Shown here: positions 7,804-15,398 of the stretch, in pieces
How positions within the stretch are numbered: position 1 is the stretch's first letter
Layout of the letters: the number at the start of each line of letters is the position of its first letter
Source of the DNA: Aquipuribacter hungaricus
GTDB lineage: Bacteria; Actinomycetota; Actinomycetes; Actinomycetales; JBBAYJ01
Assembly (NCBI RefSeq): GCF_037860755.1
Contig: NZ_JBBEOI010000001.1
Location: forward strand, 62,001 to 126,000
Direction: 5' to 3'
DNA: 64,000 bases
Made by a program: the position numbers and the translations under genes
Notes under the pieces: model-generated
What the model saw: the letters and a program-made list of their open reading frames with translations, nothing else
Database searches by the model: none
What the model was told of the DNA's origin: nothing

Positions 7804-9185
7804 GCGTCCTTCTCGATGTCCAGGCCGGCGGTCGCGGCGTTGTCGAAGCTGTCGTCGATCAGCACCACGTCGACCCCGGCACGGTCGAGCACGCCGGCGG
7901 CGATCGAGGCGCGGTACCCGCTGGCGCAGTGCACCAGGACCGGCCTGTCGGAGGGGACCTCGTCGAGGCGCTCGAGCAGGCCGTGCAGCGGGATGTGCGT
8001 GGAACCGGTGACGTAGCCGGCCGCGCGCTCGTCGTCGCGGCGCACGTCCAGGACCAGCGGGTCCTGCCCGTCTCGGCGGCGGGCGGCCACGTCCGTGAAG
8101 TCGACCGTCCCGAACCCGGCTGGCTCGCCGCCGCCGTCGATCCAGTCCGGGACGGCGCCGGTGGCGACTGCGGCGGGACGGTCGATGCCGATCCGCGCCA
8201 GGTCGCGCTGTGCGGCCTCGACGTCGTCCGGTGTGCTCGCGAGCAGGGTCACCGGGGTGCCCCAGGGGATGAGCCAGCCGAGGTAGGTGATGAACGACCC
8301 GTCCTGGCCGAAGTTGAAGGTCCCCGGCACGTGCCCGGCGGCGTAGGAGGTGCGGTCCCGCAGGTCCACGACCCACTCCCCGGCCTCGATGCGTCGGCGT
8401 AGCTCGGCCGCGTCGGCCGGTGCGGGCTGCGACAGGTCGACCGGGGCCGGGCCTGAGGCGTTCGCCGGGCCCATGTGGGCGTAGTAGGCCGGGTGCGCGG
8501 TCAGCGCCGCGAGCGTGGCCTCCACCCACTCCTCCACCCCCTGGGTCAGGGCGGGGTTGTCCGTCTTCTGCGAACCGATGGTGGCCGAGTCGCCCGAGGT
8601 CGGGGTCGCGGCGCAGAAGCTGCCGAAACCGTGGGTCGGGTAGATCTCCGTGTCGTCCGGGAGCTCCTCGACCAGACGGTGCGCGGAGGCGTGCTGGTGC
8701 CGGGCGAGCGCCTCGGCGTGCTCGGCGCCGAGCAGGTCCGGCCGACCGGTCGAGCCGTACAGCAGCGACCCACCCGTGAACACCACCGTCCCCTGATCGG
8801 CGTCGCCGGCGGACGAGGCGAGGGACACGGCGTAGGACAGGTGCGTGAAGGTGTGCCCCGGCGTGGCCAGGACCCGCACCACCAGGTCGCCGGTGCGGAA
8901 CTCCTCGCCGTCTCGCAACGGGGTGCGCTCGAACGACACCTCGTCCTCGGCGTTGACGCAGTAGGCCGCTCCGACCTGCTCGGCCAGGGCGTGCCCGCCC
9001 GTGACGTAGTCGTTGTGGATGTGGGTCTCCAGCACGTGCGTGATGCGCACGCCGCGCTCCGCCGCCAGCTCGGTCACCCGGTCGGTGTCGCGCTGCGGGT
9101 CCACGACCACTGCGACCGTGCCGTCGCTGATGAGGTAGCTGCGATCCCCCAGGGACGGGGTCTCGATCGTGATGACGTTGATCAT
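7800..9185 (-). CDS. MBL-fold persulfide dioxygenase fused to two rhodanese domains
   Basis: A 461-residue fusion. The N-terminal metallo-beta-lactamase domain has THIHNDYVTGG (metal-binding HxHxDH-type motif with N replacing one H, as in ETHE1-like enzymes), GHTFTHLSY and YPTHGFGS. Two rhodanese domains follow. The first lacks a catalytic Cys (DLRDRTSYAAGHVPGTFNF), while the second has HCASGYRAS with the Cys. The family oxidises glutathione-type persulfide to sulfite. Start chosen at ATG 9185 because AGGAG lies five bases upstream. A GTG at 9272 that overlaps the previous stop would add 29 residues with no domain. Confidence 0.88.
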   Translation of the reverse strand: MINVITIETPSLGDRSYLISDGTVAVVVDPQRDTDRVTELAAERGVRITHVLETHIHNDYVTGGHALAEQVGAAYCVNAEDEVSFERTPLRDGEEFRTGDLVVRVLATPGHTFTHLSYAVSLASSAGDADQGTVVFTGGSLLYGSTGRPDLLGAEHAEALARHQHASAHRLVEELPDDTEIYPTHGFGSFCAATPTSGDSATIGSQKTDNPALTQGVEEWVEATLAALTAHPAYYAHMGPANASGPAPVDLSQPAPADAAELRRRIEAGEWVVDLRDRTSYAAGHVPGTFNFGQDGSFITYLGWLIPWGTPVTLLASTPDDVEAAQRDLARIGIDRPAAVATGAVPDWIDGGGEPAGFGTVDFTDVAARRRDGQDPLVLDVRRDDERAAGYVTGSTHIPLHGLLERLDEVPSDRPVLVHCASGYRASIAAGVLDRAGVDVVLIDDSFDNAATAGLDIEKDA

Positions 9186-9268
9186 GAGGGCTCCTGCCGG
9201 GTCGGCGGACAGGTCGGACGGGCCGGCGTCGGGTGCTGCGGCCGCCGTCTTCGGGTGCGGTGTGTGGC

Positions 9269-9589
9269 TCACGGGCGTGCGCCGCTGGTGACAGGACGGC
9301 CGTCCTCGACCCATCCCTTGGTGCCGCCGCGAACAGAGACCGCGTCGAGGCCCGCGGCGCGCAAGGTGTCCGTGGCGCTCTTGCTCCGGTTCCCGCTCGC
9401 GCAGACCACGTAGACGCGCCCCTCGGAGGGGACCTCGCCCGAACGTGCAGGCACCTGCGACAGCGGGATGTTGACGGCGCCGGGGACGTGCCCGTCGGCG
9501 TACTCGCCGGGTTCGCGGACGTCGAGGACGGCGGCGGCGCCGTCGGCGTGGGCGCGGATCAGGTCGGCGAGGTCGGTCTCTCGTGTCAC
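9269..9589 (-). CDS. Single-domain rhodanese sulfurtransferase
   Basis: A 106-residue rhodanese. Visible are VLDVREPGEYADGHVPGAVNIPL and the active-site loop CASGNRS with catalytic Cys, then GGTKGWVEDGRPV, the family's C-terminal end. Start chosen at GTG 9589, which has AAGGAG eight bases upstream; the ATG at 9628 lies within the operator region and would add 13 unrelated residues. It is the first gene of the leftward sulfur operon (rhodanese, persulfide dioxygenase, rhodanese-DUF2892, TauE) and is divergent from the GntR gene at 9722. Confidence 0.88.
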   Translation of the reverse strand: MTRETDLADLIRAHADGAAAVLDVREPGEYADGHVPGAVNIPLSQVPARSGEVPSEGRVYVVCASGNRSKSATDTLRAAGLDAVSVRGGTKGWVEDGRPVTSGARP

Positions 9590-9637
9590 GGCTGTGGCTC
9601 CTTGGGGTGTCGGGTGTCTGGTACCCACCCTAACCGC

Positions 9638-9651
9638 AATGTCCGTACATT
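9638..9651. promoter_or_regulatory. Palindromic operator candidate between GntR gene and sulfur operon
   Basis: The sequence AATGT-CCGT-ACATT is a perfect inverted repeat with a 4-base centre, in an otherwise very GC-rich 132-base divergent intergenic region. Its form fits GntR-family operators (short palindrome with AT-rich ends). It sits 49 bases left of the rhodanese GTG and 71 bases before the GntR GTG, so it could control both directions. This is inferred from position and symmetry only. Confidence 0.55.
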
Positions 9652-9721
9652 TACTCCGCCTGCAGCGCCTAAGGTGGCGGCGCCCATCGGACCCCCGTCA
9701 CGAGCAGCAGAAGGAGGCGAC

Positions 9722-10489
9722 GTGCCCGCCCCTCGACCCCTCCCGGGAACGGGCCCGCTGTGGGCCCGGCTCGAAGGGCACATGCGTGCCCGGATCGACG
9801 CCGGCGACTTCGACGGGCCGTTCCCGGGCGAGCACGCCATCGCCGCGGAGTACGGGGTGAGCCGTCACACCGTGCGCGAGGCGCTGCGCCGCATCCGCCA
9901 CGACGGCCTGGTCCTCGCCGCCCGCGGCCGAGCCCCGCGCCTGGCCGACGACGGCGTGCTCCACCAGCCGCTCGGCGCCCTGTACAGCTTGTTCCGCTCC
10001 GTCGAGGACAGCGGGCGCACCCAGCGCAGCGTCGTCCGGGCGCTCGACGTCCGCCGCGACCCCGACGCCGCGGCACGTTTGTCCCTGCCCGCCGACGCCG
10101 ACCTGACCTACCTCGAACGCCTCCGCCTCGCCGACGACGACCCCCTTGCCCTGGATCAGGTCTGGCTGCCCGCCACGCCGACCACCGCACTGCTCGAGGC
10201 CGACTTCTCCCACACGGCGCTGTACGACGAGCTGCGGGCGCGCTGCGCCATCGTCGTCTCCGGTGGCGTCGAGACCATCCGGGCGGTGCTCGTCGACGAG
10301 CGCGAAGCAGACGTCCTGCACCTGGTCGCGCCGGCACCGGCGTTCCTCATCGAACGCACCGGCCACGTCACCGGGGCGCCGTTCGAGCTCCGGCGGACCG
10401 TCGTCCGCAGCGACGGCTTCGCCCTGACCGCCGAGTACTCCTCCCAGGACGGGTACCAGCTGACCCAGGGCCGAGGCCAGACCGGGTGA
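9722..10489 (+). CDS. GntR-family transcriptional regulator with UTRA domain
   Basis: A 255-residue regulator starting at GTG 9722 behind a perfect AAGGAGG. Residues about 12-75 are a GntR winged HTH (LRARIDAGDF-type helix, then GEHAIAAEYGVSRHTVREALRRIRHDGLV). Residues about 90-250 form a UTRA ligand-binding domain (ALDVRRDPDAAARL, LTYLERLRLAD, YDELRARCAI, FELRRTVVRSDGF). It is divergent from the sulfur operon and the palindrome at 9638-9651 lies between, so it probably controls that operon and itself. Using a UTRA/GntR protein rather than a CsoR-like persulfide sensor or a sigma54 activator is unusual for such genes. The effector is unknown. Confidence 0.88.
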   Translation: MPAPRPLPGTGPLWARLEGHMRARIDAGDFDGPFPGEHAIAAEYGVSRHTVREALRRIRHDGLVLAARGRAPRLADDGVLHQPLGALYSLFRSVEDSGRTQRSVVRALDVRRDPDAAARLSLPADADLTYLERLRLADDDPLALDQVWLPATPTTALLEADFSHTALYDELRARCAIVVSGGVETIRAVLVDEREADVLHLVAPAPAFLIERTGHVTGAPFELRRTVVRSDGFALTAEYSSQDGYQLTQGRGQTG

Positions 10490-10880
10490 CGGCGCCTGCA
10501 CACGTCGACCACCACAGAACGCATGGGCACCACACAAGTACCCGCTGATGCTCGCTCCAGCTGCGATCATCCGGCGTCGTGCGTCAGACGTGGACCAGGA
10601 CATCCGGTCACACCGACCACCACGCAGCGTCGTTGCGTCCTTAGCACGCGACCGTCAGCCGGATCGCACGGTGACCGCGGCTGCGGCCAGGAACGAGGCC
10701 GCGCACACGCCTGCCGCGAGCAGGGAAAGCGTCCCGCCGCCCGGACCGGGGACGCCGGTCCTCATTGTCCGCTCGGTCGCGAGCCGGCGTCGCTCGGCGA
10801 GCACCGTGAACGCGCCCGCCCTGAACACGGCGACGAGCGAGACGACAAGGCCGGCGACACCCGACCCGGGCTGCTGGCGA
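10490..10880. other. Intergenic stretch with no clear gene
   Basis: A minus-strand frame at 10655-10820 encodes two hydrophobic runs (around VFRAGAFTVLAERR and LSLLAAGVCAASFLAAAAV), which could be a tiny membrane protein. It has only an internal GTG start and no ribosome-binding site, so it is not called. The segment before it (10490-10650) contains nothing recognisable. Confidence 0.3.
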
Positions 10881-11320
10881 TCAGGCGTCGAAGCGCACGA
10901 ACGCTTGGAGGGTGCCGTCGGCGTACTCGTGGACCTCGGTGTAGCCGAGGCTCTCGTAGAACGCGCGTGGACCGGGCTCGTCGTCCGTGAGGAGCACCTT
11001 CTGGCGCACGCTGCCGTAGGGCTCAGCGCCGCGAGGACCAGTCGCCGGCCGGTCCCGCTTCGCTGCTCGCCGGGGTGCACCAGCACGTCCTGCAGGTAGC
11101 AGATGCTCGCGCCGTCCGAGACGACCCGCGCGAGTCCCACTAGGCGGCCCACTCGGTGAGCAGTGACCACGCGGGTGGAGCCGTCCAGCGCCGCTCGCAG
11201 CGTGTCTGGGTGGTCGGCGTAAATGGTCCAGCCGACAGCTCGGTACAGGGCCACGACCTCGTCAAGGTCCAGGGACGCAGCGGCCGCGATGGTGGCCGGG
11301 ATCCGCTCTACCGGCCGCAC
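10881..11320 (-). pseudogene. GNAT-family N-acetyltransferase, apparent one-base frameshift
   Basis: From GTG 11320 the frame reads a GNAT domain: LDEVVALYRAVGWTIYADHP, then RVVSDGASICYLQDVLVHPG, EQRSGTGRRLVLAAL (acetyl-CoA loop R/Q-x-x-G-x-G). After that the family continues one frame over: PYGSVRQKVLLTDDEPGP, then FYESLGYTEVHEYADGTLQ and stop at 10881. One base appears to be missing near 11027. The full product would be about 146 residues, normal for the family. It could be a pseudogene or a sequencing error. The substrate is not predictable. Confidence 0.75.
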
Positions 11321-11793
11321 GGTAGTGCGGTTCAACCTGGGGGACCGGCTTAAACGCCCAGGGCCAATCGCTTGTTCCGCTTGAGTATCCCTGAGGGAGA
11401 CGGGGTGGTGTCGTTGCGGCAACAGTCGTCCCGTGGCCGGCTCCTTCCGCCGGCAGCAGTCGCTTGTCGCAAGTTGCGCGCCGGGTCGACACGCTCGCCG
11501 AGCTCCCGCCGTAGGACGTGCACCGTCGGCCGCTCTGCAAGTGCTCGGTACTAGACCTCTTCGACCCATTCGGGCGCTGCAACTTCTGAGCCGTACCAAC
11601 TGACGTTGGCTCGATGGGGTGATGTTCCTTGATTGCCGGGGGCCGGAGCGGGCGGGGTCCTAGCGTCGCAGCAGGGAGCCCGTCCGGTTCCCCGTCACGC
11701 CTGCGCTGGCGTGCACGCGGGCGGGCTCCCGCCAGCACCCTTCCCCATGGGTAGAGTCACGGGCCAGTACCCACCCCGATGGAGGGAGTCCGC
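11321..11793. other. Intergenic stretch with no clear gene
   Basis: No frame in this stretch shows a recognisable domain, a conserved start and a ribosome-binding site together. It contains the promoter region of the serine acetyltransferase gene, with GGAGGGAG ahead of the ATG at 11794. Nothing else was identified. Confidence 0.4.
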
Positions 11794-12354
11794 ATGAGGG
11801 CCGCCGTGAGCGACCTGGTCGCGCAGATCCGGGAGGACGCACGGGCGCACGGGCAGCGGACCCGACCGGGGTTCCACGCCATCGCCGTGCACCGGATCGG
11901 CACCTGGGGCGACGGGCAGCCGCGTCCAGCTCGGACGCTGGCGCGTGCCGTGCACCGGGTGCTCAACACGTTCCTCATCCGCAACGTCTACGGGATCGAA
12001 ATCTACCGATCGACGGTGATCGGGCGGCGCGTGATCCTCCCCCACCACTACGGCGTGGTCCTGGGGCGATGGGCCGTGGTCGGTGACGACTGCATCATCC
12101 GCCAGCACGTGACCCTCGGGAAGGCCACGGACCTGGGTCCCGACCGAGAGCAGCCGCGCCTGGAAGACAGGGTCGAGGTGGGTGCCGGCGCGACCATCAT
12201 GGGCGGCATCACGGTCGGCGCCGGGGCGAAGATCGGTCCGAACGCCGTGGTCATGCGTGACGTGCCGCCCGGGGCGACGGCGTTCGCACCCCTCACGAAG
12301 ATCATGCGCCCGGCGGACCCGGTCGCGACGGTCGCCCCGGAGTCGACGGCATGA
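11794..12354 (+). CDS. Serine O-acetyltransferase-like (CysE-type) hexapeptide-repeat enzyme
   Basis: A 186-residue protein starting at the ATG behind GGAGGGAG. A short helical N-terminal part (VAQIREDARAHGQRTRPGFHAI) is followed by the left-handed beta-helix of CysE-type enzymes: IEIYRSTVIGRRVILPHHYGVV, GDDCIIRQHVTLG with the catalytic-region His, then VEVGAGATIMGGITVGAGAKIGPNAVV. The enzyme class makes O-acetylserine for cysteine synthesis. Here His replaces some residues of the usual HHP..HG motif, so another acyl acceptor is possible. It overlaps the MerR gene by four bases. Confidence 0.8.
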   Translation: MRAAVSDLVAQIREDARAHGQRTRPGFHAIAVHRIGTWGDGQPRPARTLARAVHRVLNTFLIRNVYGIEIYRSTVIGRRVILPHHYGVVLGRWAVVGDDCIIRQHVTLGKATDLGPDREQPRLEDRVEVGAGATIMGGITVGAGAKIGPNAVVMRDVPPGATAFAPLTKIMRPADPVATVAPESTA

Positions 12355-12746
12355 CGCGGGGGGACAGGCTGCAGATCGGTGAGATCGCCGCGCGCACGGG
12401 GCTCAGCCTGAAGTCGATCCGGTACTACGAGGAGATGGGCCTGCTCACGTCGGTGCGCAGCGCCGGCGGCTTCCGGCTGTACACCGAGGACGCCGTCGCG
12501 CGGGTGCTCCTGATCATGCACATGAAGCCGCTGGACTTCTCTCTTGCGGACATGAAGGAGCTGCTCGACGCCGTCGATCCGTTCCCGGGCCAGGAGCGCG
12601 TGCCGGCGGGCAGGGCGGAGCTGCGGGCGCTCGTGCAGCGCTACCGGGACGAGGTCGACGCCCGGACCATTAAGCTGCGCAAGCGGCTGTCCGACGCCGA
12701 GGCCTTCGGCGCCCAGCTCAGCCGGCAGCTCGACGACCTCGCCTGA
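12351..12746 (+). CDS. MerR-family transcriptional regulator
   Basis: A 131-residue regulator with a MerR winged HTH at residues about 7-75: QIGEIAARTGLSLKSIRYYEEMGLL, then GGFRLYTEDAVARVLLI. A coiled-coil dimer helix lies near the C-terminus (RYRDEVDARTIKLRKRLSDAEAFGAQL). There is no cysteine in the sensing region, so it is not a metal sensor of the MerR/CueR type. Translationally coupled (ATGA) to the acetyltransferase, which it may control. No 19-20 bp spaced promoter palindrome was confidently found. Confidence 0.85.
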   Translation: MTRGDRLQIGEIAARTGLSLKSIRYYEEMGLLTSVRSAGGFRLYTEDAVARVLLIMHMKPLDFSLADMKELLDAVDPFPGQERVPAGRAELRALVQRYRDEVDARTIKLRKRLSDAEAFGAQLSRQLDDLA

Positions 12747-12797
12747 CGGGCACGCAGGCAGGGGCAACGAGCAGCCGCCGGGGCTGGCTGGTGGACG

Positions 12798-13517
12798 TCA
12801 GGCGGTGGTTCCGGCGTCGACCGTCAGGACCGTCCCGGTGACGCCTGCCGCGCCGGAAGAGAGCAGGTACTCCACGGCCGCGGCCACCTCGTCGGGCGCC
12901 GCGAACCGCGACAGCGGGCTGCGGCGACGGATCTTGTCCATGTCGCCCCCGGCGAGGGTGGCGGTCATCTCGGTGTCGACGAACCCGGGGGCGACGCAGT
13001 TGACGGTGACGCCGCGGGGGCCGATGTCCCGGGCCAGGGAGCGGGTCATGCCCTCGAGCCCCGCCTTGGCTGCCCCGTAGACGGCGAGCCCGCGGAACCC
13101 GGTCCGGGCGACGATCGAGGAGATGCTCACCACGCGGCCGCGCCCCTTGGCGACCATCTGCCGCGAGACGTACTTGGTGAGCACGATCGGGGAGACCAGG
13201 TCCAGGGTGATGGCGCGCTCAATGTCGCTGTTGTGCATGGTCGCGAGCAGCCCGTCGGAGCCGCTCGCCGCGTTGTTGACCAGCCCCCACGGCACACCGT
13301 GCTCGGCGACGACGGCCCGCACCATGGCCGGGATGGCGTCGGTGTCGGACAGGTCCTGGCAGACGTGGGCGTAGTGCTCGCCGTCCTCGCCCCAGGTGGC
13401 GGGGTCGACCGGTCGCCTGCTCACCCCGACGACGCGGTAGCCGGCGCCGAGCAGCCGCGCGGCGGTCGCGCTGCCCAGGCCGCTGCTGGTGCCGGTGACG
13501 AGGACCAGGTCCCTCAT
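12798..13517 (-). CDS. Short-chain dehydrogenase/reductase (FabG-like)
   Basis: A 239-residue classical SDR. It has the NAD(P) motif TGTSSGLGSATA at about residues 8-19, NNAAS at the NNAG position, catalytic Ser in VSISSIVA, and YGAAKAG carrying the Tyr-x-x-x-Lys pair, then PGFVDTEM. The ATG at 13517 overlaps the stop of the AMP-ligase by four bases. Placed behind a ligase and a carrier protein, it most likely reduces a carrier-bound or released keto intermediate. Confidence 0.9.
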   Translation of the reverse strand: MRDLVLVTGTSSGLGSATAARLLGAGYRVVGVSRRPVDPATWGEDGEHYAHVCQDLSDTDAIPAMVRAVVAEHGVPWGLVNNAASGSDGLLATMHNSDIERAITLDLVSPIVLTKYVSRQMVAKGRGRVVSISSIVARTGFRGLAVYGAAKAGLEGMTRSLARDIGPRGVTVNCVAPGFVDTEMTATLAGGDMDKIRRRSPLSRFAAPDEVAAAVEYLLSSGAAGVTGTVLTVDAGTTA

Positions 13518-14794
13518 CGGCGGGCCAGCTTGCCGTTGGCGGTCACCGGCAGGACGTCGACGACGCGCACGACGGCGGGTACCGCAGCGGCGGGCACCCG
13601 GGCGGCGCAGTGCTGCCGCAGCTGCCGGGCGAGGTCCGCGGGCACGTCGCTCAACGAGGTGGTGACCGCGGCGGTGAGGATGGACCCGCTCATCGGGTTG
13701 CTGCGGGAGGAGACCAGGGCGTCGGCGACGGCGGGGTGCTCGCGGAGCACCTGCTCCACCTGCTCCGGCCACACCTTGACGCCACCGACGTTGACGACGC
13801 CGCCCACGCGGCCGCGGAAGTGCAACCGGTCGTCGGCGACCTCGACGAGGTCGCCGGTGGAGACCCAGCCGTCGGCCGGGGCGCTGGGCACGTCGGGGGC
13901 GTGCACGTGGAGGATGCCGTCCCTGACCTGGAGCCTCACCCCGCCCGGGGCCTGCTCGAGGTAGCCCCGCGGGAAGCCGGCCCGCCCGTCGCCGACGGAG
14001 AACGCGGCGCCCGTCTCGGTCGAGGCGAACACGTGCGTCACCCGGGCGCGCGGGTAGGCGCGGGACAGCGCGTCGAGGAGCTTCTGGTCCGCCGTCTCCC
14101 CGCCCAGGGTGACCTGGCGCAGGTCCAGGGCGGCCGCGGCCGGGGTCTGCAGGAGCAGCCGCCACAGCGTCGGCGTCGCCGAGAGCGCGTCGACGCCGCC
14201 GTCGACCAGGGCCTGCACCCGCTGGGCGAGCGGCTCGTGGCCCGAGGCGTCCACCAGCCCCGCGCCCCCGAGCATGGCGTGCAGGACGACCTGCACCCCG
14301 GCCATCCGGGTCGGCTCGTACAGCAGCCCCCACGTGAACGGCTCGGCACGCACGTCACGACGCACGGTGCGGGCCAGGCTGGCCAGGGTGTGGCGCGTCG
14401 GCGTCGGCGTCCCGGTCGTGCCCGAGCTGTAGAGCACCCACCGGGTCGGCTCGCTGGCCCCGACGGGGTCGGCGGGGTAGCGCGTCGGCCGGCCTGCCCC
14501 CATGACGGCCTCCGGGGCGGCGGGGGCGTCGGGCAGCACCACGGCGTGCACGGTCCCCAGACCGGCGTCCGTGAGCACGGCCGCTCCCTGCGGGACGGGC
14601 GCGGTCGCGTCGACGTCGAGCAGGTGCACCTCGGTCGCGACGCCGTCGAGGCGGCAGAACGCCGCCCACACCGACGCTGCGGACCCGGTCCGGACGACGG
14701 CGGCCTGGCCCCGGTACCGCGTCAGGTCCGGTACCGAGGTCGCTGCGGGCATGCCCACCGACGTGCTCGTGACGGTGGCCTGCGACACCGTCAC
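13514..14794 (-). CDS. AMP-dependent acyl/amino-acid synthetase (ligase) of a carrier-protein pathway
   Basis: A 426-residue ANL-superfamily enzyme. The P-loop LYSSGTTGTPTPT lies near residue 125, with THVFASTETGAAFSVG (A5), DGWVSTGDLVEV (A7), FRGRVGGVVNVGGVKV (A8), and VTANGKLARR with the catalytic Lys at the C-terminal end (A10). The N-terminal part is shorter than in most members (usual length 500 or more). Start at GTG 14794, which overlaps the carrier-protein stop as GTGA. It presumably adenylates an acid and loads it on the neighbouring carrier protein. The acid is not identifiable from this reading. Confidence 0.85.
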   Translation of the reverse strand: MTVSQATVTSTSVGMPAATSVPDLTRYRGQAAVVRTGSAASVWAAFCRLDGVATEVHLLDVDATAPVPQGAAVLTDAGLGTVHAVVLPDAPAAPEAVMGAGRPTRYPADPVGASEPTRWVLYSSGTTGTPTPTRHTLASLARTVRRDVRAEPFTWGLLYEPTRMAGVQVVLHAMLGGAGLVDASGHEPLAQRVQALVDGGVDALSATPTLWRLLLQTPAAAALDLRQVTLGGETADQKLLDALSRAYPRARVTHVFASTETGAAFSVGDGRAGFPRGYLEQAPGGVRLQVRDGILHVHAPDVPSAPADGWVSTGDLVEVADDRLHFRGRVGGVVNVGGVKVWPEQVEQVLREHPAVADALVSSRSNPMSGSILTAAVTTSLSDVPADLARQLRQHCAARVPAAAVPAVVRVVDVLPVTANGKLARR

Positions 14795-15057
14795 CGCTCG
14801 TAGACGGCGACGAACTCGCCGACCGTCCGCGGGTACACCGCGTCCTCGAGGTCGGTGAACGGGTCGTAGCCCAACGAGTCCTCCAGCCGGGTGACGAGCA
14901 CCGCGAACCCGAGGCTGTCCAGGCCGGTGTCGAGGAGGACGGAGTCGTCGTCCAGCTCGGGGACGGGCTTGCCGTCGTCCGCGAGGGTCCCCCTGAGCTC
15001 GTCGAGCACCACGGTCCGCACCGCCCCCGGCTCCTGCTCTGCTGCCTGTCCGGTCAT
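14791..15057 (-). CDS. Acyl carrier protein
   Basis: An 88-residue acidic carrier protein. LLDTGLDSLGFAVLVTRLED carries the phosphopantetheine-attachment Ser in the D-S-L motif, and the C-terminal helix ends in YPRTVGEFVAVYE, the usual pattern for discrete ACPs of secondary metabolism. First gene of the leftward operon ACP / AMP-ligase / SDR. No phosphopantetheinyl transferase, ketosynthase or thioesterase is present nearby. Confidence 0.9.
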   Translation of the reverse strand: MTGQAAEQEPGAVRTVVLDELRGTLADDGKPVPELDDDSVLLDTGLDSLGFAVLVTRLEDSLGYDPFTDLEDAVYPRTVGEFVAVYER

Positions 15058-15184
15058 CGACGTGCTCCTTCGTCCAGCCCCGAGCGTGAGAGGCCAACCC
15101 TACTGTCACGGGAGGGACGAGTAGCAGCCAGCACAGGTGAACATCCGGTGCTCGGGCGTGCCGACAACCCGGAGCGGCGCGGAC

Positions 15185-15227
15185 TGGACACCCAACCCTG
15201 ACGTAAGGGTAGTGTCTGGTTTGTCCA
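15185..15227. promoter_or_regulatory. Nested inverted repeat upstream of SulP and carrier-protein operons
   Basis: Nested symmetric arms surround a centre at about 15200-15205: ACCCT (15195-15199) with AGGGT (15206-15210), GACAC (15187-15191) with GTGTC (15212-15216), and outer TGGACA (15185-15190) with TGTCCA (15222-15227). It lies in the 341-base divergent gap between the ACP gene and the SulP gene, so it may be an operator or a structured leader. The regulator is unknown; the MerR protein at 12351 is the nearest candidate. Confidence 0.5.
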
Positions 15228-15280
15228 GTGCGAGCCGCCGTCGTCCCGCGCCCACTGCCTCCGACCTCCGGGGTCCGCCC

Positions 15281-15308
15281 CGAGCACGACCGAGCACGAC
15301 CGAGCACC
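15281..15308. repeat. Short direct repeat, CGAGCACGAC units
   Basis: The ten-base unit CGAGCACGAC occurs twice in tandem, with a partial third copy (CGAGCACC). It sits between the nested palindrome and the SulP start. It may be a slippage product or part of a regulatory region. Nothing in it is coding. Confidence 0.6.
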
Positions 15309-15398
15309 TCCTGGGCGTCCGACCCGCGGCCCTGCCGCCGGGTGCGTGCGCCTGCGCCCGCGCGCGCCGTCCTGGCGCCCGACCCTGAGACCAGGTAG

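Noticed and set aside
10655-10820. Small two-helix membrane protein on the minus strand
   Set aside because: No start codon with a ribosome-binding site, and only compositional support.
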